Shown here in pieces: positions 10,691 through 23,999 of a DNA stretch of 64,000 bases. The stretch is from Holacanthus passer (Eukaryota; Chordata; Actinopteri; Pomacanthidae): assembly GCA_025331565.1 (NCBI GenBank), contig JAFREQ010000100.1, positions 682,001-746,000 of the forward strand. Direction: 5' to 3'. Every line of letters begins with the position of its first letter. Positions within the stretch are counted from its first letter, which is position 1. Made by a program: the position numbers and the translations under genes. Below the pieces are notes generated by a model, which saw nothing but the letters and a program-made list of their open reading frames with translations, was not told the DNA's origin and did no database searches.

Positions 10691-10775
10691 AACTGAAGCT
10701 TGCCCTCGTATCAGCGAACGCAGCGCGGTCACGTAATCAACAACTCGACGGCCGAGCTTCCCGACATCTGAGCGA
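10680..10775 (-). promoter_or_regulatory. hao2: Putative hao2 promoter, CpG-rich patch
   Basis: A local cluster of CpG dinucleotides (AACGCAGCGCGGTCACG, CTCGACGGCCGAGC) sits directly upstream of the candidate first exon in otherwise CpG-poor DNA. No TATA box is evident at a fixed distance. Assigned by position and composition only. Confidence 0.4.
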
Positions 10776-12890
10776 GTCAAATTAATGTTTCACTTTCTCT
10801 ATTTGGTTTAAAACAGAGTTGAATCCTTGTGTCTGTGTCAGTCCTTGTGTCCGCACTGTTGCTTTTGTGCCAGTCTGAATCAAACATTCATAGAGCCACC
10901 ATGAAAGCCACTGACAGTGTATGTGACCTGATGGTGACCCTTGCTCTTATTGTGTTTACACAAGCTGGAAATGTGCTGATGGTCACTCCAACTATAGTGA
11001 GGACAAGAGGTGTCTGACACAGTGCTCTGTTGTCCCGATGGTACATACAGTAGTATATATGGGCATACACATTTGCACACTGTGTGCACAGGCCTGCATG
11101 CTAACACATACAGTACATACAGGGGAGACTGCTGTTGTCACTGGAAAACCTTGTAACTCTTCTTTTAGTAATCTTCACTTTGTTAAATTTTAAACAGTCA
11201 GCTTTCAGTCATGTGCTCATTGAGGAAGAACTAAAAAAGTTCATCATTAACCACACGTTGTCTTATGCAGATGGCCAAACTGGTAGAGAACATAATATAG
11301 AACTTAGAATGGAAGAAATAGTCAGATCCTTATTGTAGTAAAAGTTGCAATACCACAGTGTGAAAATCTTGTGTATAAGTATCTTGTGATAATCAGTAAA
11401 TTACATTAGAAGTGTAAATGAACATTGAATGAAATTAAATAAAAATTTGACTTCAGTACAAAATTTAACAAACTTTAGCATATCTGAGGGGCTGGGGTTT
11501 ACATTTTCTAATTTAAAGTTGCATCCAGTGGAGGCAGATCACAAAAAAAGGACATAAAAGTGACTATTTTCAGGTCCTGAAAAATCAATAAATATAACAA
11601 ATCAACAGTTTTCCCCAGCTTTTGAGACGGACCTTGATGCAGACGAAATAGCAGGAAATCACGCGTACAGCGTATCACTGTATCACAATGACAATTATTG
11701 GCAGATGCAACCTGCCATGCCCAGGCACTTCTCATTACTACTGCCCGTATTGTGCAAAAATGAATGTGCAAAGAGGATATGACATTTCTTGTTTCATGCC
11801 ATCATCATCTTTGCTCTTCACTCCCTGTGCTTCCCAAAGGATTTCAGCTCATCCTTCAGCACATACACTGACTATACTTCACTCAGAGCCTGGCCTTATC
11901 CTGGACGTTAGCTGGCTCATCGAGCAGGAGAGGATGGACTCGACAGCAGTTTAAATCCAGAGCATCATTATGATTGGCAGGTTAAATTTCCTGAGATGCC
12001 AGAGGATCATTTTCATTCTTTGTTTTGACTAATAACAGAGACATATCCCATGCAATGATCTTTAAAACCTACTAACATAAAGATGCACAGTTTTATTGAG
12101 TTTTTATATTCTTTTCATTAACCAGCTAAAGCTCCTTGAACTTGTGCAACGCTTTCAATGCCAGTCATTTTTTGCAGGTTTAAATTACTGGGATCAATTT
12201 GAGCCAGAATATGAAAGATGTCTGTTTATTTTAACATAATAGCTGAGTTAATTTTGATTTTGACATTCAAATGAATAAATCATTTACTTTAATCAGGATT
12301 TGGAGGGCAGGGTTTTATCAGAAAGCCAGTAAATGAAAGGTCTATGACCGTGTTCACAAGCCGACTTGTTGTAAAGACTAAAAAGGAACCGCTGGTGTTT
12401 ATTTGATGTGAAACTAGTTAACTGTTCACAAGACGATTCAAGGCAATGTCCATATTTATCAGTTACATGGCAACCGAGGTCCCACGAGGACTTGTTAACC
12501 ACAGGGTTGTTAATCGTATGTGTACTCAAATTTATATGTGGAAAGTGCAACCTCACAAATTCAATCCAAAGGCAGCAAGTGGCCCGAATCCACACTATCA
12601 ATGTCAGTACTATACAGTATTTATCATTCTGTACTAACAGGACCTTGATGGACATCAGTGCATCTGTGACTTTGGAAACCCACTGCCAAGGTAAGGTGCT
12701 GAAAATAATAAAGAATAAGTAAACTGTTTGTTTGTCTATGATCAAATACTTGATACGTTTCTGTGGTTGCCTTATTATCACAGTCCAAAATGAGTTTTGA
12801 ATGAATGATTTTTTTTTTCCCAGAGAACAACTTTTTGGGTAAGCCTAACATGTCCTCAGTGAATAACATTTTCTCTCAGCAGGTGTTAAA
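10776..12890. other. Gene desert, segment upstream of hao2
   Basis: AT-rich, without recognised genes. It includes the longest open frame in the window (minus strand, 12781-12293, 162 codons), whose product has no recognisable domain, low-complexity hydrophobic starts and no splice or promoter context. Confidence 0.5.
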
Positions 12891-12899
12891 GGATGGCAG

Positions 12900-13110
12900 C
12901 GTGGAAATCACTGGCAGAACATTAATCAACAATTTTGTGAATGAACTGATCATTTAAGTCATTTACCAGTGAAAAAGGTCTAATATTTGTTGTTTTCAGC
13001 TTCCTAAGTGTGAGGATTTGTCGATTTTACCTGCTTGATATCGTCACTGTAAGATGAATATTTTTGGATTTTGGATTATACAAATATGTAAAAATGTCAC
13101 CTCATGCATA
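12900..13110. repeat. Fragment of GCTGCAACTAA-type dispersed repeat
   Basis: Contains CAGCTTCCTAAGTGTGAGGA, TTTGTCGATTTTACCTG and TTTTTGGATTTTGGATTATA. In the full-length element these lie between the ends seen at 34215-34447. It is a partial, diverged copy. Confidence 0.5.
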
Positions 13111-13729
13111 AAAATCTATACTTTGAAGTGTGAATAAAGAAATAATAAAGTGTCATGCTTTGATATCATTCACTTCAATCTACCAAAAAAATGAAACATG
13201 CCCGTAAGTCATAATAACTGTAAGTCTGTGTTTACTACTACAAAAAACGATGACACAAAATGTGGTCATTCTCACCATCATCCAAACAAAACTGTCATTG
13301 AATATGAACAAATTATTTGATATAAAAAATGTGAATGGAATGATAAAGGAAAAAGAAACTATGGCTAACTTAATGAACACTACTTAGTTAAACAGAAATT
13401 AAAAATCAATATGATAATAAAGAATGTTATGGAAAAACTGACAATATATCTAACTGTAGGTAATTAATGATCAAGAATTTTATTGAAGTATTTTTCTAGA
13501 TATTGAAATAAATAGATCATGTTGTGTCGATAATTTACAAGAATGTTTCAGTTTTTTCTCCCTGAGCACACAGACACTTCAATGTGTGAACAGACAGCGT
13601 GGAGATGACACTCTTCTGTTCAGTTCATTACTCACCGATTACAAATATTCATTCTCTCTCAGCGGATCTTCTTTCCCGACAGATTCATAACCTGTGAACA
13701 GTCCACAAGCAGAGCAGCACGCACAGGGG

Positions 13730-13970
13730 TTACCATTACTGCTACTGACGATACTGACACCACGACTAGTGCTATAAACTGATACTACTACTGCTGTTAC
13801 TTCGACCATAAATCCTAATAGAGAAACCAATAGTACTACAATTATCATACTGCTTTTGTAGACACTAATTTTGGTTCTGCTACTACATGAATACTCATAT
13901 TGAAACTACTAGAAACTACTTTTTTTAATATGCCTACTGCAATGAGGATTACTACTTCTACTATTAAGAT
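13730..13970. repeat. Degenerate TAC/ACT trinucleotide tract
   Basis: Long imperfect array of CTACTG, ACTACT and GATACT units. It resumes at 14470-14530 after a LINE tail and microsatellites. The 15-mer TATTGAAACTACTAG occurs at both 13898 and 14470. A similar tract lies at 6090-6270. Confidence 0.55.
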
Positions 13971-13973
13971 ATT

Positions 13974-14046
13974 CAGATAAAATTTTCCTTTATTCGTCCC
14001 ACAGCGGGGAAATTCACACACACACACACACATGCACACACACACT
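13974..14046 (-). mobile_element. LINE 3' tail remnant plus CA tract
   Basis: ATTCGTCCCACAGCGGGGAA preceded by a TTTTCCTTT run is the reverse of the tail seen on the plus strand at 18241 and 30677. Only the last 40 bases or so of the element are present, as expected of 5'-truncated retroposition. A CA run follows. Confidence 0.5.
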
Positions 14047-15599
14047 CATTATCAACACTACTTCCAGCTCATGAATATTATCTCCAATCCAGACTTATGG
14101 ATTTTACACAAGCAGGACAATAATGATTCTGAAAACAACTACAAAGTAGTGCTGGTACTGAGGAACCTTCTGGCTCTTCATAAGGCAGCATCGAACAGTG
14201 GGCAGAGCGTGACTAATATGGAACAACCTGGCTGAGAATCTCTGACTTGCAATATTAGTATCTTCTTTTAGTCATTCTTGGAAACTCACTTTTATCCTAA
14301 GTCTATCTTATAATTGTTTTTTAATCTGGCAATCATATGCATGGGCCTGAGGTTGTGTGTGTATGTCTCTATATTTTATATGTGTGTGTGTGTGTTTGCT
14401 ATTTTATTTTGTCCTTTTTATACCTGATCGTGATCTTGAGATTTTAATATATATTATTATTATTATTATTATTGAAACTACTAGTCATAATATTAGAGCT
14501 ACAGCAAACTACTGCTACTAACAGTAATAGAGTGGAGAATGACAGACATGGTCATAGTGAATGTTAATGTGAATTAATTATCCCTGTATCGACAGCTGTT
14601 GTTGCTTCTTTTCATAGTGAACAAAGTATCCTTTCATTAGACACAGTACAATAGTGCGTACAGATGCTGTAAAACCTTTCTAGTATAAACACTACAGTAT
14701 GAGCTTTCTACTGTGAACACTTGAGGGCAGTGCAATACTGAATGAAAGTCCACTCTTAAAGCTCCATTCACACACAGGCAGACTTTCATTTAATGTGTGT
14801 GTCAGTAGTACACACTCTGTGTCTCTATAGAAAAAGCTCTGATGTCACACCTGTTGCTGTCGTAAACACAATGTCACACTACACACTGTACATACCTGCT
14901 TCCTGATTAATATTATAATTATTATAATAATTATATATATATATATATATATAACTTTTTATGCACATGTGAGTTCTTGAAAATAGATATATTTATTAAA
15001 AGTAGTGTAATATATTCTGCTAAATAACACATGTAGTCTCAGATGTATGATTTACTGGAAAGGCTTTTTGTTGTCTCTCAATTTCAATTTATACAATATG
15101 ACACATTTTTCTGATATTAATTTGACCACCAGGCAATGCTGCTTTTCTTACAGCATGTTATCTTTATTATCCTCCGTAGGTGTATTTTTTTCAGCGTGGC
15201 TGGATGCGTGTGATGAATGTGAGCCTCTGTCATGTGTAGCCTGTGAAAGGTGTTGGTCATTTAGACCTGCTGAATGGCTGCTGAGAGCACATTGTCCAGG
15301 TGAATTTCTAGAATACCTGGTATATGGAATTTAGTGTGCAATGCTAAACAAGATGAAGATTTAACCAGCTTCTCTCATACTTTCTATTTTTGTCACGCAG
15401 GCCTGCTTCTGTTAGGAGTGCTGCTCATCACCGACAGGAAAACACATCTTGACGCCTTGTAACAATTTATCGGGTAGAAAAACACTGGGTGTCTACATCT
15501 TGGTAAAAGTTAATTAAAAAAAGCAGAATTCCATAAAGTGCACACAGTGTAAATAAATACAGTTACTGAAGTAGATAAAATCAGCGTCTTACCTTAATC

Positions 15600-17120
15600 T
15601 GAGCTATTTGGAAGGCCTACAGTGTGTGTTGGCTCCACTCTCATTTGACAGGGTCATGTCAAAGGGCAGCCCAGCCCGCCCCCATCCTGCCTCCCCCCGA
15701 TTCTCCCCCCTCCCCCCCTCACAGCGTGATGCTCCGCCCACATCAGCTCAACATCAGCTAAGCCTTTCGTCAGCACTCTGGGCCCCGGCCTCTCTGTGAG
15801 CCAAAAAACACCAAAAGCTCATCCAGGTCAATTGTTAATAGAAGCGACAAACACCTCCCATTCTCCTTCTGTCCTTTCTTCCACAAACACATCGGACATG
15901 GTTGGGACGAAACTTAGATTTGAGCTCATTTTCCAACACCACTTAGGAATAGGCGACTTCAATAACCTCATGAGTCACAAACCATGGCAACAAACTGTGG
16001 ACTTATCCTTTTAGTGTCTCCTGGAAATAGTCTCTCTTGTTGTCTGTGCTACTTGCAGTGTTTCTGAATATGCGTTTTCTCACTTTGCAGCATCTAAATC
16101 CTGCACGTGTTGTCAAATTGGTGAAGATGTTTTCTTAATTTTCTTGCCTTTTTTGCCTGACATTTATATTTTAGTTGACCGAGTGTCACTCACAGATCAC
16201 TATATTGAGGAGTCTAGAAAGTAACGGACTTGATCCAACTCTGATCAAACACAAGAGACAAAGGAAAGAAATATAACAAACATAAAGGTGAGGTGCCAGG
16301 CCTCTTTATGGAAATGTCAAACTCGTCAAGTGGAGTGTGGACTTTGACAGGTGTTTTGAGGGTCTTTACATATAAAACACAGATGTCCCAACCTTTGATA
16401 CCGTGAGCTTGTTATGTTAGGGTCCCCACCTGTAAGTGATGGATGGATGGCAGGATGTGAGAGAAAACGGTATGAATGCCACAGTGTCTCAGCTCACCGC
16501 CGATGAAACAAAACGCCCCGAGAAGTTGTTCAAGCGTTTTAAAACAGCAGTGGGGTGCAGTGATGTTAAATTAGATTCTCTCGCTCTTATTTCATTACGG
16601 CTTTTGAATTGAATTTACTCTTTGTAAATGTAATATCTTTGGTAACAAAACCTTGCTTCTTGAGAGATGCCTGTCTTTCTATCTCTGAATTTATGTTTTA
16701 TTTTGGCTTTAACTCAAAAGGCTGTGAAGGTGGAGCCAAAGGCTAAATCTGATGAGTTGGACCTCCATGGGGAGGTGTGGGTGTTATGCACCGAGAGGAG
16801 GTGCAAATTGTGTTAATCCACAGCTGGCCTTGATGCCTAATACCACGGAGTTAGATCTGGCTCCAGGGCCGCCGTATTGGAGGCACTGGACGTTCAGCTG
16901 AGTGGAAAACCTCTTCCACATGCTGGCTGAGGCTCTGCCCCGAGGCTGCGGCCCAGCACGCCGCGGCACATGTGTGTTGAATTGTCAAGGTGTTATCATG
17001 CCCTGGTGAGGCTCTGCGCTCCTCCGCCTCTGTCTCTCCCAGGTTTATTATCAGACTAAATACAGCAGAGTCCACCAACATGGGCCGCAAATTCATGCAG
17101 GCTTTCCGCAGCGAGGACTA
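15600..17120. promoter_or_regulatory. GC-elevated unique block, candidate conserved non-coding element
   Basis: Composition and word variety differ from the surrounding AT-rich DNA, with no repeat signature. The stretch at 16960-17120 (GTTATCATGCCCTGG, TTTATTATCAGACTAAATAC) is especially dense and complex. No frame has splice support. Regulatory function is inferred only from character and position in the desert. Confidence 0.25.
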
Positions 17121-18240
17121 ACCTGATGGCTGTCCATCATGGTTCCTACTCTTCACACACGGGCCAGCGAAAGACACTGGAATCTTATTTATGTATTTAT
17201 TTGTTTTTTAGCTCTTAGAGAAAATAGGAAGTAGATTACCTGCTTTGGGAACTGACTCAATTAGAAACAGTTTTTCAACAGGTTTTCTGCTTAGTTAGGA
17301 CAAAGGAACAATAAAATATCACAATGGTTGAAAGGGCCAAAGATAAGACCTCTGTGTTCTTAGACCTTCAATTCTCTGAAGTGAGGGTCTCAGGATAAAT
17401 AGTGTCATTATGTTATTTTAACACCCTGAGACAAATTTGTGATTCCGTGTACTAAATGAACAAAACTGACTTCGCTTGACATCATAAAAGAGCATAAAAC
17501 AACTTTATTGAATTAATGACACCTAATAAAAAAATACAACATTTAACAAAGCAGGCAAACAATATTCACAGGGTGTCAAGATAAAAATGACTGATTATTG
17601 AAATGAATGAATTAAAAGAATAGCTGGTGTGAGATGGTGCATGTGTGTTTGAGTGATATGAGTGGGTTAGTCACACAAATCCACGGTATAACGGTTTACT
17701 TGTGTGTGTGTGGTGTTACTTAAAAAAAGAAAAACACATTAAAAATGTATTGTAATAGTCAACTTTTTAAACCAAACAAGACCATAACAATTTTGCACAG
17801 GTTATCAATACAGTTTTCCTTGTTTTGTGAATTTTCTTGAAACTATTGTTAACACCTTGTAACATGATAGAATAAAGACTGCTTGTAAAATGCTCTCAGA
17901 CCAAGGGAAATCGTATTGGAATCAGTGTGAAATATTATCAAACCACGGGCTGATTTTTAGTCAGTAAGTCAGAATAAATCTTATAATTGTAAGTTGAAGA
18001 GTCTAAAAATGTCTATTTATATTTTTGTCTCTCTTATAAACAGAACAATCCACATAACAGAACAGTGTTTTTTTTTTTTTTTTTTACCTCAAAAGAAGAT
18101 AGATATTAGACTTTCTCTTACCTCACACTAGAGTTTTGGATTCAGTCTTATGCAGGAAAAGTTATATTACATAAATATAAATATTACAGTATATAATACT
18201 GTATTATTACAGTATTACAGTACTAATACAAAACTTTGTG

Positions 18241-18292
18241 AACTTCCCCACTGTGGGATGAATAAAGGTTTATATTATCTTATCTTATCTTA
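18241..18292 (+). mobile_element. LINE 3' tail remnant with TTATC repeats
   Basis: Reads CTTCCCCACTGTGGGATGAA, TAAAGG, then tandem TTATC units to 18292. This is the common fish LINE 3' end; no coding part is present nearby. Confidence 0.55.
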
Positions 18293-20777
18293 GTATTTTC
18301 CACTTTTGTTTTTAAATTATGAGTAGGATTGATAATATAGTTTTAAGTCTTTTAGATGAGAACTACATTTTTAAATAACAGTCAAAGCAGAGTTTTTAAA
18401 GTTAAAAACCATAAATCAGCTGTAGTCATTTTTATTATTTTTCTATGGAGGAGCTGCCTTTGAAAAGCTCTGTCTCTACATCCGGAAGCATATAGCTGCT
18501 GTAGAAAGCAGAGGCAAAGCAGCGAACACATCAGTGGCTGCAAATGTCATGTAGCGGCTGAGTGATGGATGTCCAGAGTATTTGATGTCTGGGAGAGATC
18601 TGAGCGTGACTCCCAGCCTGCAGTCACGCCATCTCAGACTCTTATGATTCACTCCATGCACACAGGCCGGGGACGACGTGCTCACGTCTACCGAGGGGCG
18701 GTGGTGTTGTGTGAAAGTATTATTTGTGCTCAGCTTTTCCCCTTAGATGAGGGAGGCGCAGGTCATAATTTGTGTGAGCGATTTATTCCTCCCTGAAGTG
18801 CACTTGGAGCCATGAAAACTCAACTGTGATGACTGTGAACTCATCTGTGAGTGCATTAAGACGTTAACTTTCACTTGAGTTTTCCATGCTGCACATAAAC
18901 ACCATTTCCTCCTCGCCGCTCCTTTTTGTAGTCTGTGCAAGTTTTGCTTCTTTGTGGTGAATGTCAGTGAGTGTTCTCTTTGTTCTCGTGTCCAGAGATT
19001 GTTTGGAGCCCTGTCTTGTGAAGTTATGGAAAAGGAACCTGATGTCTTCAAATGCAACTGCTTCACGCACGAGTCAGTGTTTTCCAGCAGCAGTGAGAGA
19101 CTGTGATTAGAAGGGACTTTTAACTTTTTTCAGTCAACTTTGATTTCATTTTCATCCCTTGACGACACTTTAACATTTCTAAGTTTTAGCTTTTAACATG
19201 AAAAACTGACACAAATGGCACTTCATTTTGCAATTTGAGTATTTTGACATAATTCTCATTTTTCAAGATTTCATGAGGCTGCATTTGTCATCAGAGTTTG
19301 AAGATATGTTTGCAATATATCTACAATGATACAAAACCTGATGACTGCATTTTCATGTAAATATACCTACCTTACATAAATGAGCCTTCTGACTACTGTT
19401 TGTACATGTTGGTGCTCACATGGTTGTGTGGTCGCCTGTTTATATGAAGTCATACTTTGTGGTAACACAGTTAGTGTTGTTTTATGCATTGGGATGGATA
19501 AAGGATGAATTAGCTTTAAGGCAGTTTACCCATCAGACCAATTATCAGCCCATTCTTTATACTTATTACTTATTTATATATTTTGACAAGAATTTTAAAT
19601 CTAGTTTTAGTTTTAGTTGCTCATTGAAAATTGTAGTTGGTTTAAAGTAACATTATATATTTTTTGTTTTGTTTTAGTCAGGATTTAGTCAGTTGAACTC
19701 AGATTTAAGTTTAGTCTAATTTCAGTCAGTGTTTCAGTCATAATTTTTTCAGACAGTTTCATGATACTGAAATGGAATTTGCTGAATGAGAGGTAAGCAC
19801 ATCTTGAACTATGTGTTTAGTCACGTAGGCTGAGAATGTGTTCCTGACTTAACCATGCGTCTTTCTAAAAATAAATCCCTAAGGTTTGTAAAGGCTGTAT
19901 TTATTTTCTACATGCAGTACGTCGACAGCAACCGACTAACTGACTAAATAACCAAGTGATCTAAACCTAACCAGACCCTAACCACAGCGCTGTCACACCA
20001 GATGTTCAGGAAAAAATTGGAACTCCTAACAATGAGTTAGTGTCATTTATGAGTCATAAGAATGAGTCATAGATAATCTTTCAGAAGAAGTAGATCTTTA
20101 CCATAGGATTGGCTCTATTAAATTTAACAATATGTTAATGGAGCAAGATGATCTAATATATGTAATCGACTCAATCAACATACATATTTACCTTTGCAGA
20201 CACTGCATCTTCAGGTGTCTTTTCAAATTCATTCTTTCAGTCATTCATCCAATAAGAAAGTTGCACAGAGGCTGTAAGAATTTGTATTTAGAAATGCAGA
20301 TAAATGATTGGTTAAAAAGGAAAACAACCAATGCTTTGAGATGGCTGCTGTGATCTAACTTCGCTTGTCTGAGTCAACTATTTTGTCTCGTCTGTACGTC
20401 ATCAGGGCATAATGAGCAGATTTTACTGTAATTTTTGTTGTCAATATACTTTAGTTTACACTGCTGTTACAATTTAGCTGCGAAATGAAAGGATGTCAAC
20501 AAATACTTATCGTCTAAATTTTAATTGGTAAAATTAACGCTGATCAGAGGGTTCAGTTCAGTAGAGGAGCAGAGCTTTGACAGGCTCGACTTCTAGTTTG
20601 GAAATATGTGGCAAAAAGATGGCAAAAAGTCAAGACAGCTGGCAGTTCTTTGTGTTGTTGCAGCTGGTTCAGTGTTACAGTTTACTGTCGGCTCTTATTG
20701 ATGCCGAACGGTATCGAGTTTGTCGTCTATTACTAATCTGAGGGCTGCATTAGAACACAGAGAAATGGCCTGAGTAA

Positions 20778-20779
<2 letters not shown>

Positions 20780-20825
<46 letters not shown>
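20780..20825. repeat. (TG)n microsatellite
   Basis: Uninterrupted TG dinucleotide run of about 45 bases. Open frames across it are artefacts. Confidence 0.95.
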
Positions 20826-20826
<1 letters not shown>

Positions 20827-22279
20827 CATAGCTTGCCACCACAGCCACAGCTTCTTCGGTACCTTGCATGGTGGACAGTGATTATGGAGGAAGAAGAGCA
20901 ACACTTCTTGTTCACCTCCTGGAAACACATTTTCTGCTTCAAACGCTTCTACAATTACAAAAATCAGTCTGTTTTGTGCAGCAGCAGAAGGATTTCTTTT
21001 TTAGTTCTTGATTCTAACCTCCCACCCTGATACACGCTGCCTTTTAAAAATAAATCATATAACATAGAAAAAGTTATTTTCTAACAGCTGCAATATTCCA
21101 TACTAAAGATTTGTTAGTAGTAGAATGTCAGCGTCCAAAAATGTAATCTGTCGGACATCTGATTTGAAAACACTTAAAGCCGTGATGAGGACCAGATCCG
21201 GTTGAGTCATGTTGGTCACGGTTTTAATGATCGAGCCGATTTAATAATGGCTTCAAAAACATTTCTGTAATAGACAAGTGGACAAAGCGGACAAGGCTTT
21301 ATTCCTCCCATCAACACGAATATCCTTGCCCGTCTATTTTTGAACACTGATATTTTTATATGCAAGAATTCTCCTGTTCATATTTAAGTTATTTACAGTA
21401 CTGAAGTAAGGAGCTGCTACTGGTCCTACTTGCAGGACTTTGCACTTAGCTGAAAAAACAAGAACTATAGATTTTGAAAAAGTTAAGAATAAAACAAATC
21501 AGAGCAGCCAGTATTATAATAGGGTGGATTTTATGTGAGAATATATTGAACTATCTGAGATACAGCTTACTCTTATTTTTATACTGCAACTTTTCTTGCC
21601 TATGCTGTGCAAATCAGAAGATTTCATACCTTCTGTTAACAGCGTGGATAATGTGGCAGATAATGCACTGAATCACTATTGAAAGCATGGTGACTGATAA
21701 CTTGGTGCTGGGGTGTTTGCAGCGTGGGCACGGTCGAGGAAAGCGCCTGCCAGCAGCTCCAGTCTGGCGGCTTCAGAGACCGTTAAAATGTGTGCTATTG
21801 TCATTCTGTTTCTCTCTGTCTTTCAGCAAAACACTGCAGAATAATCACTTATTTTCTTCCAGAGGAAATAATGTTCCGTAATAAAAAAGAAACCCTTTGA
21901 AGTTCGGGGGGCAAAAGCTCGACTTGTCTAATAACCCCGCTTCAGACTTTGTCTCCTCATGCCTGGCTGTGTGAACCCTTTTACTGGGGTGAATACTTGA
22001 ACTTGCCTTGGGGACACAAAGTCTTTGCGAAAATAAAAAAGCATATAAAAAACACATAAAACTGGTGGTGTGCAGCTCTTCTACTTCATAATATGTAATA
22101 AATACCCTGGAATGATTCTTTGTGATCACTGAAAATCCTCCGAGCTTTGATTTAATACCTCTATGAAAAGAGAAAGGGGTAACAACGCTCTCCAGCTTGC
22201 CCTCTTCACCGCCTTCTTTTCTTTCTTCTACGTTCTCTCTTCTTTTCCTCTCATCATCTGAAGACTTTTCATGTGTCCT

Positions 22280-22500
22280 CGAGACTCATTTGGAAAGCTT
22301 CAAAGGCAATCAGTTGCCGTTGAAATATGAATCCGCTGTGACATTTTCTCTAATCATCTCTTTCCGAGCCTCTCCGTTCCCTTCGTACACATTATGCAAA
22401 TCGTGGCGTAATAACCTGACCAATTTGAATCAAACCAAACTCCTTACTTCATTCCTCCTGTTTTTTTTTATTTGCCTCTTCAGGGGAGCAAGAGGACACC
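22280..22500. promoter_or_regulatory. Candidate conserved non-coding element with POU octamer
   Basis: Complex unique sequence containing a perfect octamer ATGCAAAT at 22394-22401, in ACATTATGCAAATCGTGGC, and further AT-core words (CTAATCATC, CAATTTGAAT). No repeat or coding signature. Candidate only. Confidence 0.25.
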
Positions 22501-23589
22501 GCCAGTGTATTGTACACGGCTGAGATGCTGTTGCCAATATTCAAATTGGTTGTTCTTGTCTACATCTGCTAGTCGTGTGGATTTTCTGACCTTCGCTCCT
22601 TCTCTTGACTGAACACTGGATGATGTTGAATAGAGACAGGCAGGTATGCTCATTCGTGGGTGGACACATGCTTACATACACCCATGGCAACATGCATACA
22701 AATAATACCTTAGTGCATTGTTCTGGCCAAACTCTTTCTTTTTCAGTTTAAAATCTGCAGCTGTCAGAGATTCAGCTCGCATACATAACTCTCAGATTGT
22801 TACTGTGTACCTCAGAGAACGAAGCCTCCTGGGATTTAACAGGCAAATCCTCCATTTCGTTTTTATTTTGTAATCTATAGCAAACCTCGGGGAACCGTCT
22901 ATCTTTCAAGGTCTGGTTTCTTTCCGCAGTATTACAGCGCTGGGTTTGGTTTTGTGATTTAAATCCAAGACTCAAAGGTACTGGACAGAAATAATGTTAT
23001 CTAGATGGAAAATTGGACCTATGATGCTTTGGATAACAGTATTCGATCATAAATACATTTTGGTGAAAAATGACAAAATAAGATTTATAATAGCTTGTTA
23101 AAATCCTAAACAGCTTTAAACCTTCCTAAGCAGCACAGAAATGTTTTATAGCACACAGAGCTGGTCTCAACACAAATGGCTTGCTGAAGGTCAACATTGG
23201 TACCAATACAAGTACCAAATACCAAACTGAAGATCCAATATTTTGCAGATGTTCAAACCCTTTTTTACAGTCAATGTTTCCCCAGATTGTTGTGGTTGTC
23301 AGGGTGGAAGCACATTTTTGTAAACCTTAGTGGGACACTAAAAGTCTGTGAAACAACACATTTAAAAAACAGTAAATTAGACAATCAGTGAAGAATCTCC
23401 ATCGGTCGCCAAAATTGTCAAAGTGTTTAAATGCCAATATTAGCTGAATCTTTTGGCAAGCTGAGATGTTTCAAACAGAACATTTGGTTCCACTTGTAGT
23501 ATATAATTTGTATTTAAATTTTAATTGTGTTTATATCATTAGTAATACTATTAGTAAAACTTTCCTTCCCAACTACCACTTTGGGAGTA

Positions 23590-23865
23590 TTAGTTTATTG
23601 TCCTCGGGCAAGATACTGAACCCCAAATTGCTCCGTTGTGTGTGTGTGTGTGTGTGTGTGTTTCAGTGGATGAGCACATTGTGGGACGCTTTGGATAGAC
23701 AGCGCTCCAGATGAGCAAAGTAGGCACTCTGCATGCCAGCCTTGGCCATCATTGTATGAATGTGTGAACGTGAATGTGTGTGAACGTTGACATGTGTTGT
23801 CAAGTGGTTTGAGCGGTCGGTAGACTAGAAAAGCGCTATATACCGTAAACGCAGTCCATTTAGCA
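23590..23865. repeat. Dispersed fish repeat ending AAAGCGCTATATA
   Basis: Left block GGCAAGATACTGAACCCCAA, then a TG microsatellite (23638-23661), then TGTGTGAACG motifs and the right end GAAAAGCGCTATATACCG followed by CAGTCCATTTAGC. This is a very widespread teleost repeat as I recall it, here with the microsatellite grown inside. Confidence 0.6.
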
Positions 23866-23999
23866 GAATGCCATGCACATCCATTTAAAAAGCCACACTG
23901 TACGCCGTAAACGTACGCTGTGACTAATTATCTGTTGATGTAAATGCAGCAGCTGTGAATATGCTTAGCATAATCTGTTCCTTGTGGAAAAGCACACAA

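Noticed and set aside
10829..11017. Plus-strand frame with a signal-peptide-like start near the hao2 promoter
   Set aside because: Short, with no conserved features, no downstream exons and no poly-A context.
12293..12781. Longest open frame in the window (162 codons, minus strand)
   Set aside because: No domain, no promoter, splice or poly-A context, AT-driven composition, and overlapping frames on the other strand. Length is compatible with chance in 64 kb.
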